A stretch of 64,000 nucleotides of DNA from an uncultured Ruminococcus sp. (GTDB lineage Bacteria; Bacillota; Clostridia; UBA1212): positions 1 to 64,000 of the forward strand of contig CADAZX010000004.1 in NCBI GenBank assembly GCA_902792515.1, given 5' to 3'. The position numbers and the translations under genes were made by a program. The notes below the pieces were generated by a model. The model saw only the letters and a list, made by a program, of their open reading frames with translations. It had not been told where the DNA came from and searched no databases. This document shows, in pieces, positions 24,366 to 33,199 of this stretch (the stretch's first letter is position 1; each line of letters opens with the position of its first letter).

Positions 24366-25145
24366 TTATGCCGCGAACACCTCGATCTCGGCGACCTGGC
24401 ACAGATATCCGTCTGCCGGGGAAGGAACGCTGTACAGCTTGGTTGCGAGGAACTGAACGTACCGGCACGTCACCGCGTCAAACTCGAACACGAACGGAGT
24501 TGTGTCTTTGTCTGCGGCGCGGGTGTTGTCGTTCACCTCTCCGACCGTCGTGAAATTCTGACCGTCCGCGGAGACCATCACCTTGAACGACTCCGGAAAA
24601 TGGCTGCCGTTGACCACCGGGTAGACCGCGATCTTATTTACAGAGGTGTCCTGCGCAAGCGTCAGAAGCACCCATTCCTCCTGCTCCGGATCGTCAAAGT
24701 TGACCTGGACCGCCGTGGTCCAGCCGGCGCTGGGAATTTCGGGCTCGTAATAATAGCCGTCGTTGATGAACTCGTATGACCAGCCCCACTGTACGTGAAC
24801 GTCGCCTGTTGTGGAGGATACTTCGACCGCCGCGTCAAGCGCTACGTTTGTGCCGCTCTTTACCGGCTCGTGTGTGGGCGCCTCCGTGGGCGGTTCGGTC
24901 GGCGCGGGAGTATCGGTGGGCTCCTCGGTGGGAACTTCGGTTGCGGGAATTTCGGTCGCCGGAACTTCGGTCGCAGGAACTTCGGTCGGGTCACCGGCTT
25001 CGGGAGCCTCTGTCGAAACAGGGACCTCAGTTTTGTCCGCGGGCTTTTCCGGTTTGTTCGGACCCGTGCACGAGACCAGCACAAACAGTGCGAGCACAAT
25101 TAACGCAATCCGCACAATTGCGGAAATCAGATTCTTTTTGTTCAT
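24366..25145 (-). CDS. Lipoprotein with F5/8 type C (discoidin-like) domain
   Basis: The 259-residue protein has a lipoprotein signal ending in LVSC (Cys26). A tract of PATEVPATE/PTEEPT units follows (about residues 40-92). The C-terminal F5/8 type C-like carbohydrate-binding domain runs from about 97 to 259 (NVALDAAVEVSST at its start, WVLLTLAQDTSVNKIAVYP in the core and RYVQFLATKLYS near the end). It is probably a surface glycan-binding protein. Its Pro-Thr-Glu linker resembles the tail of the lipoprotein at 18476, which suggests a shared wall-spanning solution. It is monocistronic, with a good promoter upstream and a terminator downstream. Confidence 0.82.
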   Translation of the reverse strand: MNKKNLISAIVRIALIVLALFVLVSCTGPNKPEKPADKTEVPVSTEAPEAGDPTEVPATEVPATEIPATEVPTEEPTDTPAPTEPPTEAPTHEPVKSGTNVALDAAVEVSSTTGDVHVQWGWSYEFINDGYYYEPEIPSAGWTTAVQVNFDDPEQEEWVLLTLAQDTSVNKIAVYPVVNGSHFPESFKVMVSADGQNFTTVGEVNDNTRAADKDTTPFVFEFDAVTCRYVQFLATKLYSVPSPADGYLCQVAEIEVFAA

Positions 25146-25208
25146 TGCAAAAACACGTCCTTTTTGTATTATGATTGGGCGGACGGAAACACGTCCTCAC
25201 GCAGGGTA

Positions 25209-25237
25209 ATTATATCTGCCGCGACCGCGGAAGTCAA
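25209..25237 (-). promoter_or_regulatory. Promoter of the discoidin-domain lipoprotein gene
   Basis: On the minus strand TTGACT (25237-25232) and TATAAT (25214-25209) are 17 bp apart, about 65 bp upstream of the start codon. Confidence 0.8.
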
Positions 25238-25311
25238 CCAAAACGACCCTCGGTTTACCGCTCTTGCCGATCTGTTTGCCGCTCTGTTTGCCGCTACGCC
25301 GCAAAACAATT

Positions 25312-25347
25312 AAAAAGGGGGGAACACCGGCCGGCGTTCCCGTTTTT
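25312..25347 (-). terminator. Terminator of the tldD-tldE operon
   Basis: Read on the minus strand, GGGAACGCCGG and CCGGTGTTCCC pair (25341-25319) and are followed by CCC and TTTTT (25316-25312). A GTTTTT on the other side gives it some bidirectional character. Confidence 0.82.
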
Positions 25348-25370
25348 AAAGATTCTTAAGAAATCGATTA

Positions 25371-26645
25371 TTATAGAATCTCCATGTTTTTAAGAAGAAG
25401 GCTCACGGGGCCCTCGTAAGCATTGTAGACGCATGTTTTTTCGTGGAGTCTGAGCGTCGCCAGCACCTCTGAGAGCTTTCCGCTCATTGAGATTCCGGTC
25501 AGCGGAACGGTTTTTCCGTCCTTGTGAAGGTACGCGAGCCTGATTTCGCCGCCGATGTAGTCGCTGTACGGTTCGATCTGGATTCCCGACATCGAGACGC
25601 ACTCGAGGTACGGAGCGGAGACCAGCTGCTCGTCGGTGAGCGTGCCGGGTTCGACCTTTATGCAGCCGAGGACGCCGCTAGGCTTTTCGACGCCGAGGTA
25701 CTGACCGAAACGCGAGGAGCCGAACGTGCCGCAGAGTACGCCGTCTTTTATTATGGCGGTGTCGGTGAGCGATGAGCCGTCGCCGTCGAAATACGATGAC
25801 GATACGCTGCCGTCGATAATACCCTTCATGGTGACGTTAAGCTTGTCGCCGTCGCCTTCCTGCAGGTTGTCGCCCTCCTTGTGGAGGTTCGCGCGCTGGT
25901 AAATCGTCGCGTAGTCGCAGTCATCGGCAAGGCTCCAAACGAGCTCCATTGATTCGAGCGGCCTCAGCAAAACGTCTGCCGTGAAGCCCTCTCCGGGTTT
26001 GACGGCCTTCGCGCGGTCGGCGACCTCCCGCATTTTCTCCGCTATTTCGGCTGTGATTTTCTCCGCGTCAAATTCCGCGAAGCGGTAATCTTCATAGATC
26101 TCAACAGACTGCTTTTCGTCGGTGAACGTGGGAATCGCCTCGATCATCACGTGGTGGACGGTCTGCGTTTTGTCGATGCCGCGGCTGTTCACGACGCGGG
26201 AGGTGCTACGGGTGATGAAGATCTCAAGCGCGTTTATCGATCCGCCGGGAACCGTGTCTGCCGCGTATACGGCGTCCGCGATCATTCTGCCCAGCTCTTC
26301 GGGGGCGTAGCTGTCGAGGTTCGTGGGAACGGAAGCCTCAAGCTTTTCGCCGGGAACCAGATCATACGGCTCGTTTGAGACAAGTTTCGCGCGGGCGACA
26401 GCCTTTTTGACGCTCTCTTCGATCTCTTTCGCGCCCATGGAATTGTAGACGCTGAAGGAAGAGTCGCCGACCTTGCCGTCGTGGTTCACGTAGACGGTGA
26501 CGAGCTTGGAGGACGTGTCGGTGCTTCTGACCGTTTCAAGGCTCCTGTGAACGAAAAAGAGCTCGTAGGAGACGGTTTTCGTCCCGTTGATCTTATAGCC
26601 GCTGAGGCCTTCGGTATTTTCGAGGATTTTAATTATTTCCGTCAT
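25371..26645 (-). CDS. pmbA: TldE/PmbA-family metalloprotease subunit
   Basis: The 424-residue protein is the TldE (PmbA) member of the TldD/TldE pair. That heterodimer degrades unfolded or leader-bearing peptides and matures some ribosomal peptides such as microcin B17. Visible family features are the middle VRSTDTSSKLVTVYV, the SINALEIFITRSTSRVVNSRGI segment and the late SSRFGQYLG region. TldE lacks the zinc motif of TldD, as seen here. Its ATG overlaps the tldD stop by 4 bp (26642-26645), so the two are translationally coupled. No peptide-precursor gene is obvious nearby. Confidence 0.9.
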   Translation of the reverse strand: MTEIIKILENTEGLSGYKINGTKTVSYELFFVHRSLETVRSTDTSSKLVTVYVNHDGKVGDSSFSVYNSMGAKEIEESVKKAVARAKLVSNEPYDLVPGEKLEASVPTNLDSYAPEELGRMIADAVYAADTVPGGSINALEIFITRSTSRVVNSRGIDKTQTVHHVMIEAIPTFTDEKQSVEIYEDYRFAEFDAEKITAEIAEKMREVADRAKAVKPGEGFTADVLLRPLESMELVWSLADDCDYATIYQRANLHKEGDNLQEGDGDKLNVTMKGIIDGSVSSSYFDGDGSSLTDTAIIKDGVLCGTFGSSRFGQYLGVEKPSGVLGCIKVEPGTLTDEQLVSAPYLECVSMSGIQIEPYSDYIGGEIRLAYLHKDGKTVPLTGISMSGKLSEVLATLRLHEKTCVYNAYEGPVSLLLKNMEIL

Positions 26646-28039
26646 CCCAGTTTCACCCTCACTTTCAAATTCGGGCCGCCGTCAGAAACGCGCACCCATT
26701 CCTTGTAGCCCTTTCCGCAGTAGCCGGAGCCGTGCACCTCGAACGTGTCCGAAATCATCGAAATCGACTTCAGGAGCTCGGGAACGGAACCGCTCATCAC
26801 AACGGGCGACACGTAGTTTTCGGTCAGCTTGCCGTCGACGATCTCGATTCCGTACTCGGCCGTGCACTGGATCTGCCAGTTTTTGGGGTCCTCCATTCCG
26901 TTGTTCGTCTCGAAAAGCATGTAGCCGTGCTTGATCGACTTGATCATGTCCTCGAGCTTGTCGGTGCCCGGCGAGAAAAACGTGTTCGTCATGCGGGAAT
27001 ACGCCTTGCGCCTGTAGTTGTCGCGCCGTCCGTTGCCGGTGGGATCTGTACCGAGCTGCGTCGCGGAGGCGAGGTCGGAAAGACCCGCCACAAGGATTCC
27101 GTCCTTGATTATCTGCGTGTCGTGTGCGAGAACGCCGTCGTCGTCGAAAAAGTACGATGCTACAGAATACGCGGCGGCGGCGCCGTCGTGCATGTTGGTT
27201 ATGGGCGACGCGACGTACTGACCGACGCAGTGCTTTGCCATGGCCCTGTCCTTTACGAACTGGTCCATTTCGACGCCGTGGCCGAACGCCTCGTGCGCGA
27301 TGAGGCCGGTTATTGAACTGTCGGTGATGACGTCGTAAACTCCGGGCTTGATCGGCGTGGCCTTCGTGAGGTGGCGGGCGAGGTCGATGACCTTGTCAAG
27401 GCTGTCGAGCGTCTTCCCGACCGCTTCGGAAATGCTGCCCGCGCCGTCGATACGGCGCGCCTGAACCATTTTTCCGTCGTTGTAGATGACGATCGCGTAC
27501 GAGTTGACCCAGCCGTAGTACTGGGCGAGCTCGCGGTTTTTGGTGACGAAAAGCTTCGAAACAGTGAACGGCTGGATCATTCCGATCGCGTTTAAGACCT
27601 TTTCGTCCTTCGCCGCAAGGTCATCGGAAATTTTCTTGCAGACGCCGAGCAGGAAGCTGTCGGTGTAGTCCGCAAAATCGTTTTCGCGCGAGAAATCCTT
27701 TTTCATCGGGGTGTCCGCGACCTCGCGCGTCTTTATCTGCCTCTCCGTGAGTTCGCCGGCGATCTTCACGCTGCCCGCGATTTTCGCCGCGAGGGCTTTT
27801 TTGTCCCCCTCGATACTGTCGCAGGAATACTCGTAAAACGACCGCCCGCTGTGCATTTTAATGACAAAGCCGCACTCGCCGGCACCTTCCCGGACCATCG
27901 ACAGCTTTCTGTCGGCGCGGTATACGGTTGCGCGTACGTCGGTGCCGAGAATGCTGACATAGTCAAAGTACTGTCCGAGCTCTGCGACAAGCCCGCGGCA
28001 GTCCTCCCTCATGCTGTCCAAATATTCTGAAAACGGCAT
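26642..28039 (-). CDS. tldD: TldD-family zinc metalloprotease subunit
   Basis: The 465-residue protein has the TldD zinc signature HEAFGHG (HExxxH) near residue 250, followed by a conserved region with GRRDNYRRKAYSRMTNTFF. The ligand Cys expected near the C-terminus is present in HGSGYCGKG. TldD carries the active site and TldE the second half of the chamber. Together they cleave small unfolded peptides. GGAG 8 nt upstream of ATG supports the start. tldE follows directly with a 4-bp overlap. The pair is of housekeeping type, although such pairs sometimes serve peptide antibiotic maturation. Confidence 0.92.
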   Translation of the reverse strand: MPFSEYLDSMREDCRGLVAELGQYFDYVSILGTDVRATVYRADRKLSMVREGAGECGFVIKMHSGRSFYEYSCDSIEGDKKALAAKIAGSVKIAGELTERQIKTREVADTPMKKDFSRENDFADYTDSFLLGVCKKISDDLAAKDEKVLNAIGMIQPFTVSKLFVTKNRELAQYYGWVNSYAIVIYNDGKMVQARRIDGAGSISEAVGKTLDSLDKVIDLARHLTKATPIKPGVYDVITDSSITGLIAHEAFGHGVEMDQFVKDRAMAKHCVGQYVASPITNMHDGAAAAYSVASYFFDDDGVLAHDTQIIKDGILVAGLSDLASATQLGTDPTGNGRRDNYRRKAYSRMTNTFFSPGTDKLEDMIKSIKHGYMLFETNNGMEDPKNWQIQCTAEYGIEIVDGKLTENYVSPVVMSGSVPELLKSISMISDTFEVHGSGYCGKGYKEWVRVSDGGPNLKVRVKLG

Positions 28040-28121
28040 ATTATTTCTCCTTTTTTATAATGTACCCGTTGCCGCATGCGCCGCGAAGGGCGCGTGAACG
28101 GTGCGTGAACGGGTGTTTGTG

Positions 28122-29045
28122 TCACTCGTCAAAATTGATTTTTCCGCGGATCAGGTAGAGCGGCCTCGCGCGGACCTCGTCGCACATTCTGGCGATGTAC
28201 TCGCCGACAATGCCGAGGCAAAGAAGAACGAGCCCTGCCGCGAAGATTCCGACGATCGCGAGAACCGTAGCGGGATTCAGGAGCCTGAAAATCGCGTAGA
28301 AGATCAGAATTATAATCGAGGCGGCGCACGTCAGGCAGCCCAGAACGGACGCGAGCTTGAGCGGCTTGTACGAGAACGACATGATGGCGTCTGACGCGAA
28401 GCGGATCATTTTCTTCAGCGGGTATTTTGTGGTGCCCGCGAAGCGCTTGTGGCGCTCGAACTCGACAGGCGTGCTCTTGTAGCCGAGCCAGCTCACAATG
28501 CCGCGCACGTAGCGGTTGTGCTCCGGAACGTTTTTCAGCGCATCGCATACCTTCCTGTCGATCAGCCTGAAATCACCCGTGTCGACCGGGATGTCGACAT
28601 CCGTCATTTTGTCTAAAAACCGGTAAAAAACCTTGGCGGTGAGCTTCTTGAAGGCCGACTCGCCCTCTCTCTTGAGGCGTTTGCCGTAGACGATCTCGTA
28701 GCCTTCGCGCCACTTTGCCAGCATCTCGGGAATGACCTCCGGCGGATCCTGAAGGTCCGCGTCGATAACTACGACAGCGTCGCCGCGCGAGTTGTCCATT
28801 CCCGCCGTGATTGCCAGCTGGTGGCCGAAGTTGCGCGCGAAGTCGATAAGCCGCACGCGTTTGTCGTTTTCGCAGATCTTGAGCGCGAGCTCGAGGGTCT
28901 TGTCGCGGCTGCCGTCGTTGACGAAAATGAGCTCGTACGTCTCGCCTGAGCCCTCCATGACCTCAGTGAGGCGGCGGTACGACTCGTTGATTACCTCTTC
29001 TTCGTTGTAAACCGGTACAACTACCGAAACCGTAGGGTTGTTCAT
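28122..29045 (-). CDS. GT2 polyprenyl-phosphate glycosyltransferase (GtrB/DPM1-like)
   Basis: The 307-residue protein starts with a GT2 domain (VSVVVPVYNEEEVI near residue 6, and the metal-binding VVIDADLQDPPEV near 92). It ends with two membrane helices (about 225-250 and 258-282), the layout of GtrB-type enzymes that load a sugar onto undecaprenyl phosphate at the inner face of the membrane. The loop FERHKRFAGTTKYPL is typical. ATG 29045 is used because AAGGAG lies 8 nt upstream; a longer version would include the promoter region. It is encoded alone, next to tldD. The donated sugar is unknown. Confidence 0.88.
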   Translation of the reverse strand: MNNPTVSVVVPVYNEEEVINESYRRLTEVMEGSGETYELIFVNDGSRDKTLELALKICENDKRVRLIDFARNFGHQLAITAGMDNSRGDAVVVIDADLQDPPEVIPEMLAKWREGYEIVYGKRLKREGESAFKKLTAKVFYRFLDKMTDVDIPVDTGDFRLIDRKVCDALKNVPEHNRYVRGIVSWLGYKSTPVEFERHKRFAGTTKYPLKKMIRFASDAIMSFSYKPLKLASVLGCLTCAASIIILIFYAIFRLLNPATVLAIVGIFAAGLVLLCLGIVGEYIARMCDEVRARPLYLIRGKINFDE

Positions 29046-29090
29046 AGTAATGCTCCTTGTCTTTTCGGTTAAGCGTGTTCGCTTGGGAAT

Positions 29091-29119
29091 ATTATACAAC
29101 GCCGCCGCGCGGTTTGCAA
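29091..29119 (-). promoter_or_regulatory. Promoter of the GT2 gene
   Basis: On the minus strand TTGCAA (29119-29114) and TATAAT (29096-29091) are 17 bp apart, about 46 bp before the start codon. Confidence 0.7.
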
Positions 29120-29254
29120 GGAGAACAGCCGCCGCGAGGGGTTACACGGCCGTTACAAACTGTGTAACATATTGAAGTCAAACCGGAAGCTGAAACCCGG
29201 AGCGGAGCACGCCCTGAGAGCAGGCACTGAACATGCCCTGACGCGTTAAAAAAC

Positions 29255-29283
29255 TTGTCATTTTGCGCGCGCGGGTGTATACT
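29255..29283 (+). promoter_or_regulatory. Promoter of the MATE transporter gene
   Basis: TTGTCA (29255-29260) and TATACT (29278-29283) are 17 bp apart. An inverted repeat GTTACAC/GTGTAAC lies upstream at about 29139-29169 and could be a regulator site in this divergent intergenic region. Confidence 0.62.
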
Positions 29284-29364
29284 TCCCGCATGCGGCTTAA
29301 AACCGGCTTCCGGCTTAAATCATTTACGCGGCCGCTTCACCAGTTCTATCTAACGGGGGACCCA

Positions 29365-30726
29365 TTGAAAACACACTCGGCTGACATAAATATGACTGAA
29401 GGTCCGATCGCGAAGCAGATCGTTGTTTTCGCGATCCCTCTGTTTCTCGGGAACCTCTTCCAGCAGCTGTACAACACTGCCGACACGTTTGCCGTGGGGA
29501 ACCTTCTCGGCGACGACGCGCTGGCGGGCGTGAGCTCCTCGGGCAGCCTTATTTTCCTGCTTGTAGGCTTTTTCAGCGGCATCGCGATGGGTGCGGGCGT
29601 CGTTATCGCAAGGTGCTTCGGCGCGGGCGACGTCGTGAACATGCGGAAGGCGATCCACACGTCGATCGTCGCGTTTTTTATCGCGGGTGTCGTGTTTTCG
29701 GTGGCGGGGGCGTTCGGCGCGGAGACGATGCTCGTGCTCATGCGGACTCCAAAGGAGGTACTGCCGCAGGCCACGGAGTACGTTCGAATATACTTTGCGG
29801 GTCTCGTGACGATGGTCATGTACAACGTCTGCATGGGAATAATGCAGGCCGTCGGCGACTCGCGCCACCCGCTGTACTATTTGATCTTTTCGTCGCTTCT
29901 CAATATCGCGCTCGACTATCTGTTTATAGGCGCTTTCAAAATGGGCGTCGGCGCGGCCGCGGCGGCAACGGTGATCTCCCAGTTCCTCAGCGTCTGCCTG
30001 TGTATGGCAAGACTTTTGAGGGTGAAAACCGACTACCGCGTCAGTATAAAAGAGCTCAAGATCGACCGGCACATGCTTGGAATGATCCTGAAGTACGGCC
30101 TGCCTTCCGGGTTTCAGAACTCGGTGATCTCCATCGCGAACGTCGTCGTTCAGTCGCACATAAACCTGTTCGGGCCGGAGGCGATGGCAGGATGCGGCGC
30201 TTACGCGAAAATCGAGGGCTTTGCGTTCCTGCCGGTGACGTGCTTCAGCGCGGCACTCACAACGTTCGTCGGCCAGAACCTCGGCGCGTCAAAACCGGAA
30301 AGGGCGAAAAAGGGCACGCGGTTCGGGATTATCACGGCGGTGCTGCTCGCGGAGGCGATAGGCGGTCTGATCCTTCTCTCCGCTCCGTTCCTTATCGACG
30401 CGTTTACGGAGAGCCCTGAGGCGCTGAAATTCGGTGTCGACAAGGCGAGGATCTGCTGCGGGTTCTTCTTTTTGTGCGCGCTGTGCCACTGCCTCGCGGC
30501 GGTTTTGAGGGGCGCGGGAAAGGCGGTCGTCCCGATGACCGCGATGCTCGTCTGCTGGTGCGTGATCCGTGTGACGATCCTGTTCATAACGGTGCCGCTT
30601 CTGGGCATGATCGACATAGTCAACTGGGTGTATCCGATCACCTGGTCGCTCTGCGCCTCGGCTCTGATCATTTACTATTTCGCGGCGGACTGGGCGAAAC
30701 CGCGGCCTGCCGGCGAGGCGCTGTGA
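29365..30726 (+). CDS. MATE-family multidrug/sodium antiporter
   Basis: The 453-residue protein has the twelve-helix MATE layout. It begins with MTEGPIAKQIVVFAIPLFLGN, in which the N-terminal MTEGP and the LFQQLYNTADTFAVGN segment are typical of Clostridial MATE exporters. A second repeat starts near residue 240 (KYGLPSGFQNSV). MATE proteins export drugs or metabolites in exchange for sodium or protons. The start is uncertain: TTG 29365 has GGGGGA four nt upstream, whereas the first ATG near the family start (29392) has no binding site. A tandem repeat array begins at the stop codon. Confidence 0.9.
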   Translation: MKTHSADINMTEGPIAKQIVVFAIPLFLGNLFQQLYNTADTFAVGNLLGDDALAGVSSSGSLIFLLVGFFSGIAMGAGVVIARCFGAGDVVNMRKAIHTSIVAFFIAGVVFSVAGAFGAETMLVLMRTPKEVLPQATEYVRIYFAGLVTMVMYNVCMGIMQAVGDSRHPLYYLIFSSLLNIALDYLFIGAFKMGVGAAAAATVISQFLSVCLCMARLLRVKTDYRVSIKELKIDRHMLGMILKYGLPSGFQNSVISIANVVVQSHINLFGPEAMAGCGAYAKIEGFAFLPVTCFSAALTTFVGQNLGASKPERAKKGTRFGIITAVLLAEAIGGLILLSAPFLIDAFTESPEALKFGVDKARICCGFFFLCALCHCLAAVLRGAGKAVVPMTAMLVCWCVIRVTILFITVPLLGMIDIVNWVYPITWSLCASALIIYYFAADWAKPRPAGEAL

Positions 30727-30950
30727 CGCGTTCGGAATTTTCACGTTGCGGCGCGTTCCGGATTTTCACATTGTGGCGCGTTCCGGATTTTCGTGCCTTG
30801 GCGCTTTCAAGTTTTTCATGACGTGGCGCTTTCCGGCTTTTTGATGACGTGACGCTTTCCGGCTTTTTCATGACGCGGCGCTTTCCGGCTTCTTCATGCC
30901 GTGACGCTTTCCGGCTTTTATATGCCGTGACTCTTTCAAACCTTTTCATA
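30727..30950. repeat. Minisatellite, about nine units of 25-26 bp
   Basis: Units of the form TGACGTGGCGCTTTCCGGCT plus TTTTCA repeat head to tail from the MATE stop codon. The first two have GCGCGTTCCGGA and the later six GCGCTTTCCGGC. The units are degenerate and contiguous with no unique spacers, so this is not a CRISPR array. Confidence 0.88.
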
Positions 30951-30954
30951 CGGG

Positions 30955-30988
30955 ACGGACAGAAGGGCTTCAGCTGTCCGTTTTTTTC
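30955..30988 (+). terminator. Rho-independent terminator after the MATE gene
   Basis: Arms ACGGACAG (30955-30962) and CTGTCCGT (30974-30981) with an 11-nt loop are followed by a T-run. It lies just beyond the minisatellite, so the array is transcribed as the 3' untranslated part of the MATE message. Confidence 0.88.
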
Positions 30989-31012
30989 TTTTCATTCGCT
31001 TCCGGTTTCCGC

Positions 31013-31041
31013 TTGAAAGAAACACGTTTTTGCGCTAAAAT
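31013..31041 (+). promoter_or_regulatory. Promoter of the GH127-type gene
   Basis: TTGAAA (31013-31018) and TAAAAT (31036-31041) are 17 bp apart, 46 bp before the start codon. Confidence 0.72.
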
Positions 31042-31086
31042 CAAATAAACAGAATCATTCCCGCTACACGGAGGCAAAGGCATAAA

Positions 31087-33057
31087 ATGAAATACACAGC
31101 ACACGCAAAACGACTGAAGACCGACACTTTTCTCCTTTTGGACCCCGGTGCCCAAAAATACGGAGGGGCCGTCGGGAAGGCTTTGAAATGGGTCGAAAAA
31201 GAGACGCTTCTCGACCCGAAGCTCTGGGCGGTTTTCGTCGAGCAGTTCAGGATAGGAGACGTCGACGACGCGGACCTCGGATGGCGGAGCGAGTACTGGG
31301 GCAAGATGATGCGCGGCGCGTGGTTTACCTACCGGTGCACGTTCGACGAAGAGCTTTACCGCACGATGGAGTTCACGGTGAAGGACATTTTGACCACGAT
31401 CGACAGGTACGGGCGCGTTTCCGGCTACTCGGTCGTGCGCGAATTTCACGGCTGGGACATGTGGGGCAGAAAATACGTGCTGCTCGGGCTCCAGTATTTT
31501 CTGGAAATATGCCGCGACGACGCGCTCGCGGACCGCATTGTCGAATCGATGTGCAGGCAGGCGGATTATATTATAAACAAGGTCGGGGCCGGGGAGGTCG
31601 GGAAGATCGACGTCACCTACACTTCGGAGTGGTGGGACGGACTCAACTCCTCGTCGATTCTCGAACCGTTCGTGAGGCTTTACAACATTACAGGCAGACG
31701 GGAATACCTCGATTTCGCGAAAAAGATCATCGACTGCGGCGGAATGCGCGGGTTTAACATTTTCGAGGCGGCTTTAAAGGGCGAGCTCTGTCCGTATCAG
31801 TACCCGGTCACGAAGGCTTACGAAATGATCTCCTGTTTTGAGGGAATAATCGAGTACTACAGGGTGACCGGCGAGCGGAAATACCTGGAAATGGCGGTGA
31901 ATTTCGCGAGGCTGGTGCGCGAATCGGACATCACGGTGATCGGCAGCGCGGGAACGACTCACGAGCTTTTCGACAATTCGCGCGCGCGTCAGTTCAACCC
32001 TGAATTTAAAGGTATAATGCAGGAGACGTGCGTTACCGTCACCTGGATGAAATTCTGCCTGCAGCTCCTGTCGATAACAGGCGACTCGAAATATGCGGAC
32101 CTGATGGAGACGTCGGCCTACAACGCGCTGCTCGGCGCGGTCAACTACAACAGAAATCCTTATCAGGGCGAGATTTTCGCGTTTGACAGCTACAGTCCGC
32201 TCCTCAATTCGACGAGGGGGCTCGCGGTCGGCGGCTACAAACCTCTTCTCGGCGGCGCGATGCACTGGGGCTGCTGCGTGGCAATCGGCGCGTGCGGAAC
32301 GGGTCTTTTCCCGGCGGCGGGAGTCATGAAGGTGAACTTTGAAAAGGGCGGAGTCGCGGTCAACTCTGAAAATGGCGGCGTTGCGGCGGCGAATTCTGAA
32401 AAGTACGGGGTCGCGGTCAACTTTTACACCCGCGGCGAGGCGGCCGTGGAGACGCCGTGCGGAAAAACCGTTCTCAGGATCGACACCGACTACCCGTTTG
32501 ACGGCTTTGTGAGAATTGAGATTTTGCCCGAAAAAGAGGGGAAATTTAAGCTTCTGCTCCGCGTGCCGGGATGGGCCGAAAAGTACAAGATCGCGGTGAT
32601 TTCGAACGGTACGGCCGTGAGTACTCTCTGCGACGAAAACCGCTGCACTATCGAAAACGGCTACCTCGCGATCGAAAGGACATGGCACACGGGCGACTCC
32701 GTGACGCTCGATTTCGAAATGAAAACAACCATCCTGCGCGCCGCCGACGTCGACCCTGGCGCCGACGAAAAATCACGCTGCCACGCTGCTCTTCTGAGGG
32801 GCCCGGTCGTGCTGGGACTCGATTCCGCCACAGGACGCGACGTCACAAAACCCGTGAAGTTTATCACGGAAGACGGTGCCGGAAAGTACGCGCGCGCCAG
32901 AGTAAAGTCCGTTAAGAGAGAGGCGGGTCAGGCTGTCGGAATCACTCTCGAGATAGAGACGGAGGACGGCCCGATTGAAGTGTCCGACTACGCCTCCTGC
33001 GGCAAAACGTGGGGCAAAAACAAACCTGTCACCGCGTGGATCACCACGAAAGAGTAA
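31087..33057 (+). CDS. GH127-type beta-L-arabinofuranosidase (DUF1680)
   Basis: The 656-residue protein resembles GH127 enzymes, which remove beta-L-arabinofuranose from plant glycoproteins and pectin using a zinc-bound Cys nucleophile. The known zinc set of one Glu and three Cys is visible as Glu313 and Cys315 (QETC) plus Cys396 and Cys397 (GCCVA). The N-terminal part is an alpha/alpha barrel (WDMWGRKYVLLGLQYF, then TSEWWDG), and a beta-sandwich follows. At residues about 416-449 an odd in-frame repeat (VNFEKGGVAVNSENGGVAAANSE, in pieces) lengthens the first strand. There is no signal peptide, so the substrate must be taken up as oligosaccharide. AAAGG at 31076-31080 supports the start. Confidence 0.85.
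   Translation: MKYTAHAKRLKTDTFLLLDPGAQKYGGAVGKALKWVEKETLLDPKLWAVFVEQFRIGDVDDADLGWRSEYWGKMMRGAWFTYRCTFDEELYRTMEFTVKDILTTIDRYGRVSGYSVVREFHGWDMWGRKYVLLGLQYFLEICRDDALADRIVESMCRQADYIINKVGAGEVGKIDVTYTSEWWDGLNSSSILEPFVRLYNITGRREYLDFAKKIIDCGGMRGFNIFEAALKGELCPYQYPVTKAYEMISCFEGIIEYYRVTGERKYLEMAVNFARLVRESDITVIGSAGTTHELFDNSRARQFNPEFKGIMQETCVTVTWMKFCLQLLSITGDSKYADLMETSAYNALLGAVNYNRNPYQGEIFAFDSYSPLLNSTRGLAVGGYKPLLGGAMHWGCCVAIGACGTGLFPAAGVMKVNFEKGGVAVNSENGGVAAANSEKYGVAVNFYTRGEAAVETPCGKTVLRIDTDYPFDGFVRIEILPEKEGKFKLLLRVPGWAEKYKIAVISNGTAVSTLCDENRCTIENGYLAIERTWHTGDSVTLDFEMKTTILRAADVDPGADEKSRCHAALLRGPVVLGLDSATGRDVTKPVKFITEDGAGKYARARVKSVKREAGQAVGITLEIETEDGPIEVSDYASCGKTWGKNKPVTAWITTKE
32331..32433 (+). repeat. In-frame triplication inside the GH127 gene
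   Basis: Three units of about 33 bp encode VNFEKGGVA, VNSENGGVAA and ANSEKYGVA, followed by the expected strand VNFYTRGEA. The units share GAAAAxGGCGGxGTCGCGGT-like DNA. This looks like local slippage duplication. Confidence 0.7.
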
Positions 33058-33170
33058 AACGGTTTTATATAACTGAAGAGAGCGGTCGTCCCGGATTCGG
33101 GACGGCCGCGAATTTCATTTTTGAGGCAGAAGAAAAATATTTTCCAACGCCCCGGGAAATATTTTTTCGA

Positions 33171-33199
33171 TTTACAAAACGGCCCGCTGATGGTAAAAT
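33171..33199 (+). promoter_or_regulatory. Promoter of the DUF2284-rbgA-rnhB operon
   Basis: TTTACA (33171-33176) and TAAAAT (33194-33199) are 17 bp apart. The leader of about 120 nt ends at the strong AAAGGAGA site. A CCCGGGAAATATT element lies just upstream at about 33151. Confidence 0.7.

Larger units (their letters stand above)
29046..29364. other. Divergent intergenic region
   Basis: This 319-bp gap holds the leftward GT2 promoter, the rightward MATE promoter and the GTTACAC/GTGTAAC dyad between them. No coding region is supported. Confidence 0.6.
30727..31086. other. Intergenic region between MATE and GH127 genes
   Basis: This 360-bp gap is filled by the nine-unit minisatellite (30727-30950), the terminator (30955-30988) and the promoter (31013-31041). 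No gene is supported. Confidence 0.7.

Noticed and set aside
24811..25209. Plus-strand frame opposite the discoidin lipoprotein, with Ser/Gly/Val repeats
   Set aside because: It mirrors the Pro-Thr-Glu linker codons of the real minus-strand gene, which has a lipobox, promoter and terminator.
26642..28039. TldD/TldE as part of a peptide antibiotic cluster
   Set aside because: No short precursor peptide, modification enzyme or dedicated exporter is encoded on the same strand nearby. The MATE gene is divergent and separated by the GT2 gene.
30668..30949. Minus-strand open frame through the minisatellite
   Set aside because: Its Lys/Arg/Ser-rich product is just the translated repeat, with no start context and overlap with the MATE gene end.
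30727..30950. CRISPR array
   Set aside because: Units are contiguous and degenerate with no unique spacers, and no cas gene is present.
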